Shown here: positions 1 to 7,528 of the stretch, piece after piece
Numbering within the stretch: the first letter of the stretch is position 1
How the letters are laid out: each line of letters starts with the position of its first letter
Origin: Gemmatimonadota bacterium
GTDB taxonomy: Bacteria; Gemmatimonadota; Gemmatimonadetes; Longimicrobiales; Gaopeijiaceae
DNA: 50,340 nt
Assembly (NCBI GenBank): GCA_022564055.1
Contig: JADFMD010000014.1
Span: 1-50,340, forward strand
Direction of reading: 5' to 3'
Made by a program: the position numbers and the translations under genes
The notes under the pieces: generated by a model
Seen by the model: the letters and a program-made list of their open reading frames with translations, nothing else
The model's database searches: none
Told to the model about the DNA's origin: nothing

Positions 1-1784
1 ATCAACTCACCCCAGGTCCCGTGCTCGACGATGCGGCCACCCTCGAATACGAGAATGAGGTCCGCGTCCCGTATCGTGGACAATCTATGCGCGATAACGA
101 TGAGGGTGTGTCCCGTCAGCCGCCGCTTGATCGCGTCGGCCACCGCCTGCTCGATCACGCTGTCCAGCGCCGAGGTCGCTTCGTCGAGAATCACGATGTC
201 CGGATCTCGCAGGAGCGCCCGCGCGAGCGCGATGCGCTGCCGCTGTCCCCCCGAAAGCCGCACGCCCCGATCACCCACCTCCGTGTCGAGGCCGCCCGGA
301 AGGTCCTCGAGGAATTCGTCCAGCGCGACGTCGGAGAGGGCCCGGACCAACTCCTTGTCCGGCAAGGTCCTCTCGAGGCCGAACGTGAGATTGTCGCGCA
401 ACGACCGGTTCAAAAGCCAGACGTCCTGGCTGACGATCGCCATACGGGCATGGAGCGACGGAAGGGAGTACTCGCGGATGTCGGTACCATCCAGGAGGAT
501 CGTGCCGGGTTCGCAGTCGTAGAAGCGTGCGAGGAGATCGACGAAGGTCGTCTTGCCGGCTCCACTGGAGCCCACGATAGCCGTGACTTTACCGGCGGGG
601 ATGGTCGCATTGAGGTCGCGCAGCGCTTCGCCCGCCTGCGCGTAGCTGAAGTGGAGCTTGCGGACCTCGATGCCGTGCTCGAGCCCCCCGAAGGTCTTCT
701 CGCCGCTGGGCACGATGAACTTGCCCTCATCGGAAAAGAGCCCGGCCACCGCCTCCAAACGGGGCAGTTCCTCGAAGACGCGGACGCTGAAGCGGCTGAT
801 CAACTTGTAGTCGCGAAGCGCTTGCTGAAGCACGATGAGAAAAGCGCCTAAAACCGCCAGGTCGGACGGGCGAAACTCCCCGGTCGCGTAGATGAACACC
901 CCCTGTACGAGCAGCATCGCAAGGAGGATCGTGATTTCCTCGATGGGATAGCGAATGCCGATCACCCTTTCGCGCCGAACCGTCACGCTCTCTCCCTGGC
1001 GGAGGACCTTCTCGTACATTTCCGCTGCCTTCTTTTCCTGTGAATACGCCTTTACGAGCGGAATCGCCCCCAGGAGGTCGAGGATCTGCGCGCGTATCTG
1101 GCGGTCCGCTTCGACCCCCTCCTCCGAGATGCGTTTCACCGCCCGATTCACCACGGCCACCAGACGTTGCACCAATGGCAGCGTCACGAGGAAGGCGATC
1201 GAGAGCGGGACCGAGATCGCCATCATCACGGCGGCCTTCACCAGGAGTGAGACCACGTAACGGAAGAGCTCCTGCGCCGCGATCAGGAGTCCGAGAACCG
1301 AGCTGGACCAACCGATTTCCGCGTCGATGCTGCCGATGGCCTGGCGGTCGAAGTACTGACGGCCGAAGGTGAGGACTCTGCCGAACGTCTCCTTGCCGAC
1401 CTTCACCCGGTAACGCTCGTTGCGCGCCGTCACCACAATCCGCGACACATACTGGAGCCCCAGCTTCCCTACACGTCCGAGAATCATCAGAACAGCGAGG
1501 CAGAGTACGAGGTAGGCGTCTCTCCACGAGGGGGCCAGTCCCTCCGGCACGAGTCGGAGGATCCATCCGAAGGCCCTCGACTCCTCGAGAAAATCGAAGG
1601 AGTTCTCCACCACCGCGTCCTTGAGCGGGATGAGAAGTGAGAAGGAGGCCCCCTCGAACGCGCTTGCACCCAGGATCAGGCCCATCGGTAGGGCCAGGTG
1701 CCACCACTTTCCGTCGGCCACTCGCCAGTAGTGGCGGAGGACACCGATGGGGGTCGCTCGCGTCGCTTTTCCCTTTACCGTCAT
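1..1784 (-). CDS. ABC exporter, fused permease and ATPase (MsbA-like), partial
   Basis: Type I ABC half-transporter, predicted to sit in the inner membrane and use ATP to move a lipid or other amphipathic substrate. The visible 594 residues start at ATG 1784 (MTVKGKATR). An N-terminal six-helix permease covers about residues 25-320. The nucleotide-binding domain follows: Walker A GSSGAGKTT near 403, signature LSGGQRQR near 508, Walker B VILDEATS near 530 and the switch histidine in IAHRLS. The C-terminus runs off the left edge, probably by only a few residues because the frame has already reached the usual final EHGTWGEL segment. An extended -10 element lies about 50 bases upstream. It is divergent from the sphingolipid locus, so export of a product of that locus is possible but unproven. 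Substrate cannot be read from sequence. Confidence 0.9.
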   Translation of the reverse strand, partial: MTVKGKATRATPIGVLRHYWRVADGKWWHLALPMGLILGASAFEGASFSLLIPLKDAVVENSFDFLEESRAFGWILRLVPEGLAPSWRDAYLVLCLAVLMILGRVGKLGLQYVSRIVVTARNERYRVKVGKETFGRVLTFGRQYFDRQAIGSIDAEIGWSSSVLGLLIAAQELFRYVVSLLVKAAVMMAISVPLSIAFLVTLPLVQRLVAVVNRAVKRISEEGVEADRQIRAQILDLLGAIPLVKAYSQEKKAAEMYEKVLRQGESVTVRRERVIGIRYPIEEITILLAMLLVQGVFIYATGEFRPSDLAVLGAFLIVLQQALRDYKLISRFSVRVFEELPRLEAVAGLFSDEGKFIVPSGEKTFGGLEHGIEVRKLHFSYAQAGEALRDLNATIPAGKVTAIVGSSGAGKTTFVDLLARFYDCEPGTILLDGTDIREYSLPSLHARMAIVSQDVWLLNRSLRDNLTFGLERTLPDKELVRALSDVALDEFLEDLPGGLDTEVGDRGVRLSGGQRQRIALARALLRDPDIVILDEATSALDSVIEQAVADAIKRRLTGHTLIVIAHRLSTIRDADLILVFEGGRIVEHGTWGEL

Positions 1785-1839
1785 CCGGTCGCCGGCCCTT
1801 TGAAGCAAGAATACGGTATTGGCTTCCCTCGCACCGTTG

Positions 1840-1848
1840 AGTATAGCA
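1840..1848 (-). promoter_or_regulatory. Extended -10 promoter element for the ABC exporter
   Basis: On the minus strand this reads TGCTATACT, an extended -10 (TGn plus TATACT). It lies about 55 bases before ATG 1784. No good -35 hexamer is visible, which fits extended -10 promoters. Inference only. Confidence 0.4.
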
Positions 1849-2039
1849 CTGGCCACAGGCGTGAACGACCGGGAGTTTCGTCCCTGGGGCGGCGCACGGG
1901 CCGTGGGCGTTGCTTCAGGACGCGGTGTCTCTGAGATTCCGAGCGAACCGAAATTCGGGACCCGACGAAACCGAGGCGCATGTGCGAGGGACCTCCTGTA
2001 CGATCGTGAAGGCGAGAGGCCTTCAGCAGGCCTCCAAGA

Positions 2040-2981
2040 TTGTCTGACGAGGGCGAACGGGGGCACCCCAAGGTCTTCTGTATAGGCTTCAACAAGACCG
2101 GCACGACCACGCTGCACCGGATCTTGAGCGAGCAGCTTTCCTATCGCTCTGCGCACAAGGCGGGGTGGACCGACTGGTCGATCACCAAGAATCGGGAGCG
2201 ACTCGACGAATTCGAAGCGTTTTCCGATGGCGGATGTGCATCGGTCAGGAATCTGGATGAGCTCTATCCCGACGCTGTCTTCATCCTCAACACGAGGCCG
2301 CTGAAACACTGGGTGCTGAGTCGACACAAAGCGGTCGCGCGATCCCGAAGGGCCGTTCATTGGGCACTAACGAAGTACGTTCCCCTCGGATTCGTCGCCC
2401 GCATCATCAACCGGTGGGTTCTCGATAACCGTGAGCGAGCGGTGATGGGTTGGATTCGGATCCGGAACTCATATCATGAACACGTGATTCGCTATTTCAG
2501 TGACCGAACGGGGAAGCTCTTGGTCGTCAACATCGAGGACGCGGACTTCGCGGCGCAGCTAGCGAGGTTCCTCGGGTCCGAGCGGTCCATCGCTCCGACT
2601 CTGGCCAATCCTGACGGCCAGGGTTCGACGACTCGGATCATTCTCGACTCGATCGGCGAAAAGGTTGGAAAACATACGAGTGATCAGGACATCGAGGCCT
2701 TGTTCTCGTCGCACGGGCTGGAGCGACACGGCGACAATCTCACCTTTTTCGAGTCGCCCTCATTGGGTTTATCCCGAAGCGCCTCCGACTACTTCTTGAT
2801 CCCTCTGCCCTTCTTCAAGCCCCTCTTTCGATGGATCTACAGGGTGCTGGTAGGGCTCAGATCGAGGGCTCGAAGCTTCCTGTCGAAGTGGCTGGTCGAT
2901 TCTTTCATCCGCTTCTTCAGAAGCGAATCGGACATGCACTATTTCACGACGGTGCGTCGGCTGGGCAGCGGCTCCAAATGA
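2040..2981 (+). CDS. Sulfotransferase family protein
   Basis: Predicted to transfer a sulfuryl group from PAPS to a hydroxyl of an acceptor, possibly a glycolipid or sphingolipid. The 313-residue product opens with PKVFCIGFNKTGTTTL (residues 10-25), the 5'-phosphosulfate-binding loop of the sulfotransferase fold. The segment AVFILNTRPLKHWVLSRH (about 79-96) matches the usual position of the 3'-phosphate-binding strand and arginine/serine region. The C-terminal third (about 245-300) is rich in basic and hydrophobic residues and could lie against a membrane. TTG 2040 is the only usable start, since an in-frame stop lies at 2007; no clear ribosome binding site is seen. Its stop overlaps the next start (ATGA), so it is translationally coupled to the ceramide-synthase-like gene. 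Donor and acceptor are inferred. Confidence 0.75.
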   Translation: MSDEGERGHPKVFCIGFNKTGTTTLHRILSEQLSYRSAHKAGWTDWSITKNRERLDEFEAFSDGGCASVRNLDELYPDAVFILNTRPLKHWVLSRHKAVARSRRAVHWALTKYVPLGFVARIINRWVLDNRERAVMGWIRIRNSYHEHVIRYFSDRTGKLLVVNIEDADFAAQLARFLGSERSIAPTLANPDGQGSTTRIILDSIGEKVGKHTSDQDIEALFSSHGLERHGDNLTFFESPSLGLSRSASDYFLIPLPFFKPLFRWIYRVLVGLRSRARSFLSKWLVDSFIRFFRSESDMHYFTTVRRLGSGSK

Positions 2982-4120
2982 CGCTCGAGATCGTTCAGGT
3001 GAAGGGCCGCCGCGGCACGGCGCGTTTCGTGGACGCCGCCTGGAGGGTCCATGACCAGCCAGTCTCTTCCGGTTGGATTCCGCCCCTCCGCGTAGTCGTG
3101 AGGGATGGGCTGGATCGGCGTGGTAACCCCTTCTATCAGAAGGCGGAGCGGGCCCTCTTCATCGCGAAGCGAAATGGCCGGACCGTGGGGAGGGTGGCGG
3201 CGATCGAGAACCGATGGCACAACGACCATCACGAGGATCGGGTCGGTTTTTTCGGCTTTTTCGACTGTCGTGACGACCAGGAGGCCGCCGACGGTCTCTT
3301 TGAACGGGCCGAGCGTTGGCTCGGCGACCGAGGTCTCGATTCAGTGCGTGGTCCGGTGAACCCGTCGATGAACCATGAGTGCGGTGTGCTCGTCGACGGA
3401 TTCGATTTCCCGCCGGTGATCATGACGCCCTGGAATCCATCTTATTTCGGTCGTTTGATAGAGCAGGCCGGTTATGCTCGGGCGCGAGACCTGCTCGGAT
3501 ATCATTTGCCTGCGGCGGACGATCTGGCCATACCGGATCGGGTGCGCCTGCTTGCCGAGCGAACCCTGAAGAGGACCCGTCTCACTTTCCGGGAGTGGGA
3601 TTTCGACACGATGGAAGAAGAGGTGAGAAACGCCTTCGACCTATACTGCGACGCATGGGACGGGAACTGGGGGTTTGTCCCCCCGTCGTGGGAGGATTTC
3701 TGGCACACGGCGAAGGACCTGAAATCCGTGCTGCATCCGGATTTCGCCTTCGTTGCGGAACTCGACGGCAAAACCGTGGGCTTCATCATGATCGCACGCG
3801 ACATGAACCGGGTGCTTCGCCGCATTCCCTCGGGCCGGCTCTGGCCGTGGAATATCGCTCGCCTCCTCATCGGACTCCCCAAGGTGCTCAGCGGACGGAT
3901 CATCCTTTTGGGCCTCAGGCGAGAGTACCAGAACCGGGGCTTCTTCCCGCTTTTTGCCCTGGAGGTGGCTCGGCGCGCGTTGAAGATTCGGGCCGAGGGG
4001 GCCGAGGCGTCGTGGATTCTCGAGGACAACGAGGCGCTGACGGCGCCACTCGAGGGGATGAATTTGGTGCCCTATAAGCGATGGCGTATCTACGAGAAGC
4101 CCCTCGTTCCCTCGCCATGA
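2978..4120 (+). CDS. GNAT-fold protein, probable bacterial ceramide synthase (bCerS-like)
   Basis: Predicted N-acyltransferase that attaches a second fatty acyl chain to a sphingoid base. The 380-residue product resembles the GNAT-like family containing the Caulobacter bCerS protein. Recognisable segments are WIPPLRVVVRDGLDRRGNPFY (split here only in description: SSGWIPPLR near 27 and GNPFYQKAE near 45), the strand RTVGRVAAIENRWHN near 65-80, GFFGFFDCRDD near 87 and a second acetyltransferase-like half ending in the W-E-D-N segment near 350. I recognise the family by these motifs from memory, not by a search. ATG 2978 sits in an ATGA overlap with the sulfotransferase; an upstream in-frame ATG at 2831 would bury 49 codons in that gene and is rejected. 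It also overlaps the following GT32 gene by ATGA. Adjacent Spt and CerR genes strongly support the role. Confidence 0.7.
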   Translation: MTLEIVQVKGRRGTARFVDAAWRVHDQPVSSGWIPPLRVVVRDGLDRRGNPFYQKAERALFIAKRNGRTVGRVAAIENRWHNDHHEDRVGFFGFFDCRDDQEAADGLFERAERWLGDRGLDSVRGPVNPSMNHECGVLVDGFDFPPVIMTPWNPSYFGRLIEQAGYARARDLLGYHLPAADDLAIPDRVRLLAERTLKRTRLTFREWDFDTMEEEVRNAFDLYCDAWDGNWGFVPPSWEDFWHTAKDLKSVLHPDFAFVAELDGKTVGFIMIARDMNRVLRRIPSGRLWPWNIARLLIGLPKVLSGRIILLGLRREYQNRGFFPLFALEVARRALKIRAEGAEASWILEDNEALTAPLEGMNLVPYKRWRIYEKPLVPSP

Positions 4121-4812
4121 TTCCGCGCATCATTCATCAGACCTGGAAGGACCGGGACGTCCCGGCGCGGTTCCTCGATGCGCAGCGTAGCTGGCAGGAG
4201 GCACACCCCGACTGGGAGTACCGTTTCTGGACCGACGAGGACCTCGCGGCGTTGGTGCGGGAGCGGGCGCCGGAGTTGGTCCCCCTATATGAGGAGTATC
4301 CGGATGCGATCCAGCGCGTGGATGCCGCCCGTTATGTGATTCTTCGAGAATTCGGAGGGGTCTACGCGGATCTTGATCTGGTCTGCCTCCGCCCGATTGA
4401 CGGACTTCTCGACGCCGAGGTGGTGCTTCCGCGGACCACGCCCTTCGGCGTCTCGAACCAGTTCATGCTTTCCGTAAAGGGGCACTCCCTGTTCCGCCAT
4501 GCGGTTGCGTCCCTTCCGCGGGCGTATGCGAAGTGGGGCAGGGCGTGGCCGCGGCACGTGCGAATCCTCACGACGGCGGGCCCTCTTTTCCTGACTGGGC
4601 GGTTGCGGGAGCACGGAACGAAGGAAGGCATGCGAATCCTTTCGCTCGATGAGCACGGGCATGGTGATCCGGAGCTCGCCTACGTGGCCCACCTTCGCGG
4701 CAACACCTGGGCGGGGTGGGACACCCATGTGATCAATTTTTTCCACGACCACTGGAAGTGGCTGGTAGCGGGCACGGCGGTCTTCGCGGTGCTGCTTCGA
4801 ACTTTCCTTTGA
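4117..4812 (+). CDS. GT32 family glycosyltransferase with C-terminal membrane anchor
   Basis: Predicted sugar transferase acting on a lipid at the membrane. The 231-residue product begins MIPRIIHQTWKD, typical of the DXD sugar-binding (Gly_transf_sug, GT32) family that includes OCH1 and the yeast mannosylinositol-phosphorylceramide synthases. The metal/nucleotide-sugar DXD is D85-L-D87 in GGVYADLDLV. A histidine- and tryptophan-rich segment near 195-212 (HLRGNTWAGW, FFHDHW) precedes one hydrophobic helix (about 211-228) that ends the protein. ATG 4117 overlaps the stop of the preceding gene (ATGA); the in-frame ATG at 4081 is less likely. Placement in a ceramide locus suggests that the acceptor is a sphingolipid. 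The sugar donor is unknown. Confidence 0.75.
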   Translation: MIPRIIHQTWKDRDVPARFLDAQRSWQEAHPDWEYRFWTDEDLAALVRERAPELVPLYEEYPDAIQRVDAARYVILREFGGVYADLDLVCLRPIDGLLDAEVVLPRTTPFGVSNQFMLSVKGHSLFRHAVASLPRAYAKWGRAWPRHVRILTTAGPLFLTGRLREHGTKEGMRILSLDEHGHGDPELAYVAHLRGNTWAGWDTHVINFFHDHWKWLVAGTAVFAVLLRTFL

Positions 4813-4843
4813 GGGCCGCGCCCATGCCCCATGCCGTCTGCGA

Positions 4844-4873
4844 TTGACGCCGGGCGATCCACGACCCTAAGCT
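4844..4873 (+). promoter_or_regulatory. Possible sigma70-type promoter ahead of the Spt gene
   Basis: TTGACG at 4844-4849 and TAAGCT at 4868-4873 are separated by 18 bases, about 90 bases ahead of GTG 4963. The -35 matches well and the -10 poorly. If real, it would give the Spt-CerR group its own transcript apart from the three coupled genes upstream. Confidence 0.3.
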
Positions 4874-4962
4874 CCTGACCCGAACCCCACCCACGCTCTC
4901 GTCACATATGACTCGCCCAAATCGCTCTTTCCCCGGGTATTCAAGCGACCGCCGGAGGCAAC

Positions 4963-6174
4963 GTGTCTGAGCGCCGACCCGATGTCTTGAACAAGGCCTT
5001 TGAATTCCAAGCGGCGGACGACGCCAGGAAAGCGGGCGTGTACCCGTATTTCAAGCCTTTCGACTACAACGACGGACCGGAGTCCGTGATCGATGGCAAG
5101 CGTGTGACGATGTTCGGCTCCAACAACTACTTGGGCCTGACCACCCACCCCAAGGTTCGGGAGGCGGCCGTCGCCGCCATCGCGAGGTTCGGAACGAGCA
5201 TGACGGGGTCTCGCTTCGTGAATGGCTCCATGAAGCTGCATGGAGAATTCGAAGAGAAGATCGCCTCGTTCTATGGGAGAGAGTCCGCGCTGGTCTTCAC
5301 CACGGGCTACCAGGTGAATCTCGCCTTGGGCTCTGCCATACTCGGTGCGGAGGACAGCGTCGCCGTGGTCGACCGAAGCGTGCACGCGTCGATCTACGAC
5401 GGCGTACGCCTGGGCCAGGCCGCGGGCGGGAGAATGGTTCGGTTCAGACACAATTCGGCGGTCTCCTTGGACCGCGCGCTCTCCAAGCTCAAACCCACCG
5501 AATCGGCCCTCGTGATGACGGATGGCGTGTTCAGCGCCGAGGGCGACATCGCCAAACTCGACGAGCTGGTTCCGGTGATCAAGAAACACGGCGCCAGACT
5601 CTTCGTGGATGACGCGCACGCTTTCGGCGTCATTGGACCCAGGGGGCTCGGCACGGCGCACTACTTCGGATTGGAGGATGATGTCGATCTGATCGGTGGC
5701 ACGTTCAGCAAGTCCCTGGCAAGTGTCGGTGGGTACCTCGTGGGAGAGCGGAAGGTGCTGGATTACATACAACATTTTGCGCCTTCCTTCATGTTTGCGG
5801 CCAGCGGTGCGCCGTCCTGTATCGCCGCGGCGATGGCCGCGTTCGATGTGATGCAGGAAGAGCCCTGGCGGATCGATAAGTTGAGGGAGAACTACACCTA
5901 TATGAGGGATGAACTGTCGGGGATGGGCTTCGAGTTGAGTGACACGGAGAGTGCGGTAATCCCGATCTACATTCGAGATGATGCACGGACGCTGGAATTT
6001 TGGAGGACGTTGCTGGAGGATTACTCCGTGTACACGAATCCATTCATCTCCCCTGGCGTGCTGCCTCGGCGGTCCCTCCTCCGCACCAGTTACATGGCCA
6101 CTCATGAACGCAAACATCTCGATCGGGGCCTCGAAGCGCTCCGAAGCGTGGGCAAGCACCTCGGCGTGATCTGA
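4963..6174 (+). CDS. spt: Serine palmitoyltransferase-type alpha-oxoamine synthase
   Basis: PLP-dependent enzyme predicted to condense an acyl thioester with serine, giving 3-ketosphinganine and committing carbon to sphingolipids. It is 403 residues, the usual length for soluble bacterial homodimeric SPT. The PLP lysine is K250 in GTFSKSLASVGGY, the serine-palmitoyltransferase version of the family motif. D217 and H219 (DDAHAFG) hold the pyridine ring, and H141 (RSVHASIYDG) is the stacking/substrate histidine. The start is GTG 4963 with GGAGG at 4954-4958. Neighbours include a ceramide-synthase-like gene, a CerR-like reductase and two ACPs, which argues against KBL, BioF or ALAS. Cysteate acyltransferases of sulfonolipid synthesis are close homologues, so the amino-acid substrate is inferred. 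Confidence 0.85.
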   Translation: MSERRPDVLNKAFEFQAADDARKAGVYPYFKPFDYNDGPESVIDGKRVTMFGSNNYLGLTTHPKVREAAVAAIARFGTSMTGSRFVNGSMKLHGEFEEKIASFYGRESALVFTTGYQVNLALGSAILGAEDSVAVVDRSVHASIYDGVRLGQAAGGRMVRFRHNSAVSLDRALSKLKPTESALVMTDGVFSAEGDIAKLDELVPVIKKHGARLFVDDAHAFGVIGPRGLGTAHYFGLEDDVDLIGGTFSKSLASVGGYLVGERKVLDYIQHFAPSFMFAASGAPSCIAAAMAAFDVMQEEPWRIDKLRENYTYMRDELSGMGFELSDTESAVIPIYIRDDARTLEFWRTLLEDYSVYTNPFISPGVLPRRSLLRTSYMATHERKHLDRGLEALRSVGKHLGVI

Positions 6175-6208
6175 ATCGGACGATGCGTCGAAAAGGGGAC
6201 GACAGTCT

Positions 6209-7195
6209 GTGCCAATTTTGCTTACCGGAGCCTCGGGATTTCTGGGCTCTCACATCGCCGCGCAACTCGATCGGCAGGGTGCCGACGTGCGTGCGTTGGT
6301 CCGGCCGACCAGTCACACCCGATTCCTGCAGGGTCTCGAGCATGTGACACTCCTGTCGGGGGCTTTGGACCACCCGGACAGCTTACTCGCGGCGACGGAA
6401 GGTGTGGACGGGATTATCCATGCTGCCGGTTTGGTCAAAGCCCGGGTGCCCGGCGACTTTTACCGGACCAACGAGCAGGGGACAGCCAATCTGCTCGATG
6501 CCGTGAAACAAAACGCTCCGGATATCAAGCGTTTCGTCTTGGTCTCGTCGCTGGCGGTCATGGGGCCCAGCGAGGACGGACGCCCCGTCATGGCGGACGC
6601 GCCTCCCAATCCTGTGACCCACTATGGCCGGAGTAAACTGGGTGCAGAGCAGGCCGCCGCCGCCGCGGCACCCGGGGTTCCCATCACGATCATCAGGCCA
6701 CCCATGATCTACGGACCCCGGGATCGGGAGCTTCTTCCCTTTTTCAAATCCGTGCAGTTGGGCCTTCTTCCCTTGACGGGTTCGCCGAGCTCCCGGCTGA
6801 GCGCGATTTACGCCGCCGACTGTGCCGCGGCGTGCGTCAAAGCGCTCGAGGCGAGGGTGCCGAGCGGCTCCGCATATTTTGTCGAGGATGGACACCTGGA
6901 AACTCTGGGCGGCCTCATCACCCATATCGAAAACGCCCTCGGACGGCGCGCCTGGTTACGCGTGCGGGTGCCCCGCTTCCTCATGTATGGGGCGGCTCTC
7001 GGCAGCGAAATCTACGGCAGAGTCAGGGGACGCGCGGTCATGCTTACACGTGACAAATTGAACGAGTTGATGGCTCCGCACTGGGTGTGCGACTCGGCGG
7101 AGGCGCAAGCCGCTCTCGATTGGAAGCCCCGCGTTTCCTTCGAGGAGGGAACCCGAATCACGGGCGCGTGGTATCGCCGGGAGGGCTGGCTCTAG
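6209..7195 (+). CDS. NAD-dependent epimerase/dehydratase family reductase (CerR-like)
   Basis: Predicted to reduce the 3-keto group made by Spt, on the free base or after N-acylation. The 328-residue protein is an extended SDR: the nucleotide-binding motif GASGFLG is at residues 7-13 and the catalytic pair Y139 and K143 lies in HYGRSKLGAEQ. The central region has the conserved RPPMIYGPRD. Bacterial CerR proteins belong to this epimerase-like family instead of the classical short SDR family of eukaryotic ketosphinganine reductases. The start is GTG 6209 with AAGGGG about 11 bases upstream, 34 bases after the Spt stop. The family alone is broad; the specific role comes from context. Confidence 0.7.
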   Translation: MPILLTGASGFLGSHIAAQLDRQGADVRALVRPTSHTRFLQGLEHVTLLSGALDHPDSLLAATEGVDGIIHAAGLVKARVPGDFYRTNEQGTANLLDAVKQNAPDIKRFVLVSSLAVMGPSEDGRPVMADAPPNPVTHYGRSKLGAEQAAAAAAPGVPITIIRPPMIYGPRDRELLPFFKSVQLGLLPLTGSPSSRLSAIYAADCAAACVKALEARVPSGSAYFVEDGHLETLGGLITHIENALGRRAWLRVRVPRFLMYGAALGSEIYGRVRGRAVMLTRDKLNELMAPHWVCDSAEAQAALDWKPRVSFEEGTRITGAWYRREGWL

Positions 7196-7283
7196 TGACA
7201 GGGCAGGCGCGAATCGCTTGTGGATAGTATGTTAATTCCGTTCGTGCAGAAAAGTGGCTTGAGAACCACGTTGGAGGTCGCAT

Positions 7284-7523
7284 TTGAAGTCTTATGATTT
7301 TCTCGTGAAGCTTTTGGTAGACGAGTTTGGAGTGGACGCCGTTGAGCTGGTTCCTGAGGCCTCGCCGGCAGGGCTTGGCCTGGACTCCCTTTCCACCATG
7401 GAGATGGTGAGGGAGCTGGAGGATGAGTTCGGAATCAAGTTCTCAACCGAGCAGGTTAATTTTTCCACCCTTGGTGAGGCGGCAGCCCTAGCCGATGAGT
7501 TAATCGAAGCCAAGGGTCTCTGA
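7284..7523 (+). CDS. Acyl carrier protein, first copy
   Basis: Carries an acyl chain on a phosphopantetheine arm. At 79 residues it has normal ACP length, with the attachment serine S35 in LGLDSLSTME and an acidic helix II. TTG 7284 is chosen because GGAGG at 7273-7277 is ideally spaced and no ATG or GTG is nearby. It lies five bases before a ketoacyl synthase gene and is probably its dedicated partner. Sphingolipid loci in other bacteria also carry a private ACP that loads Spt, so this ACP may present the acyl chain to Spt. Housekeeping AcpP is unlikely because the usual fab genes are not adjacent. Confidence 0.88.
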   Translation: MKSYDFLVKLLVDEFGVDAVELVPEASPAGLGLDSLSTMEMVRELEDEFGIKFSTEQVNFSTLGEAAALADELIEAKGL

Positions 7524-7528
7524 GCGGC

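Noticed and set aside
2831-2977. An N-terminal extension of the ceramide-synthase-like protein starting at ATG 2831.
   Set aside because: It lies inside the sulfotransferase gene and reads as a shadow frame. The ATGA overlap at 2978 gives a protein starting where the family starts.
4867-6159. A 430-codon minus-strand frame across the Spt gene.
   Set aside because: The plus-strand product has all PLP-enzyme motifs, while the antisense translation is rich in His, Arg and Gly without a pattern.
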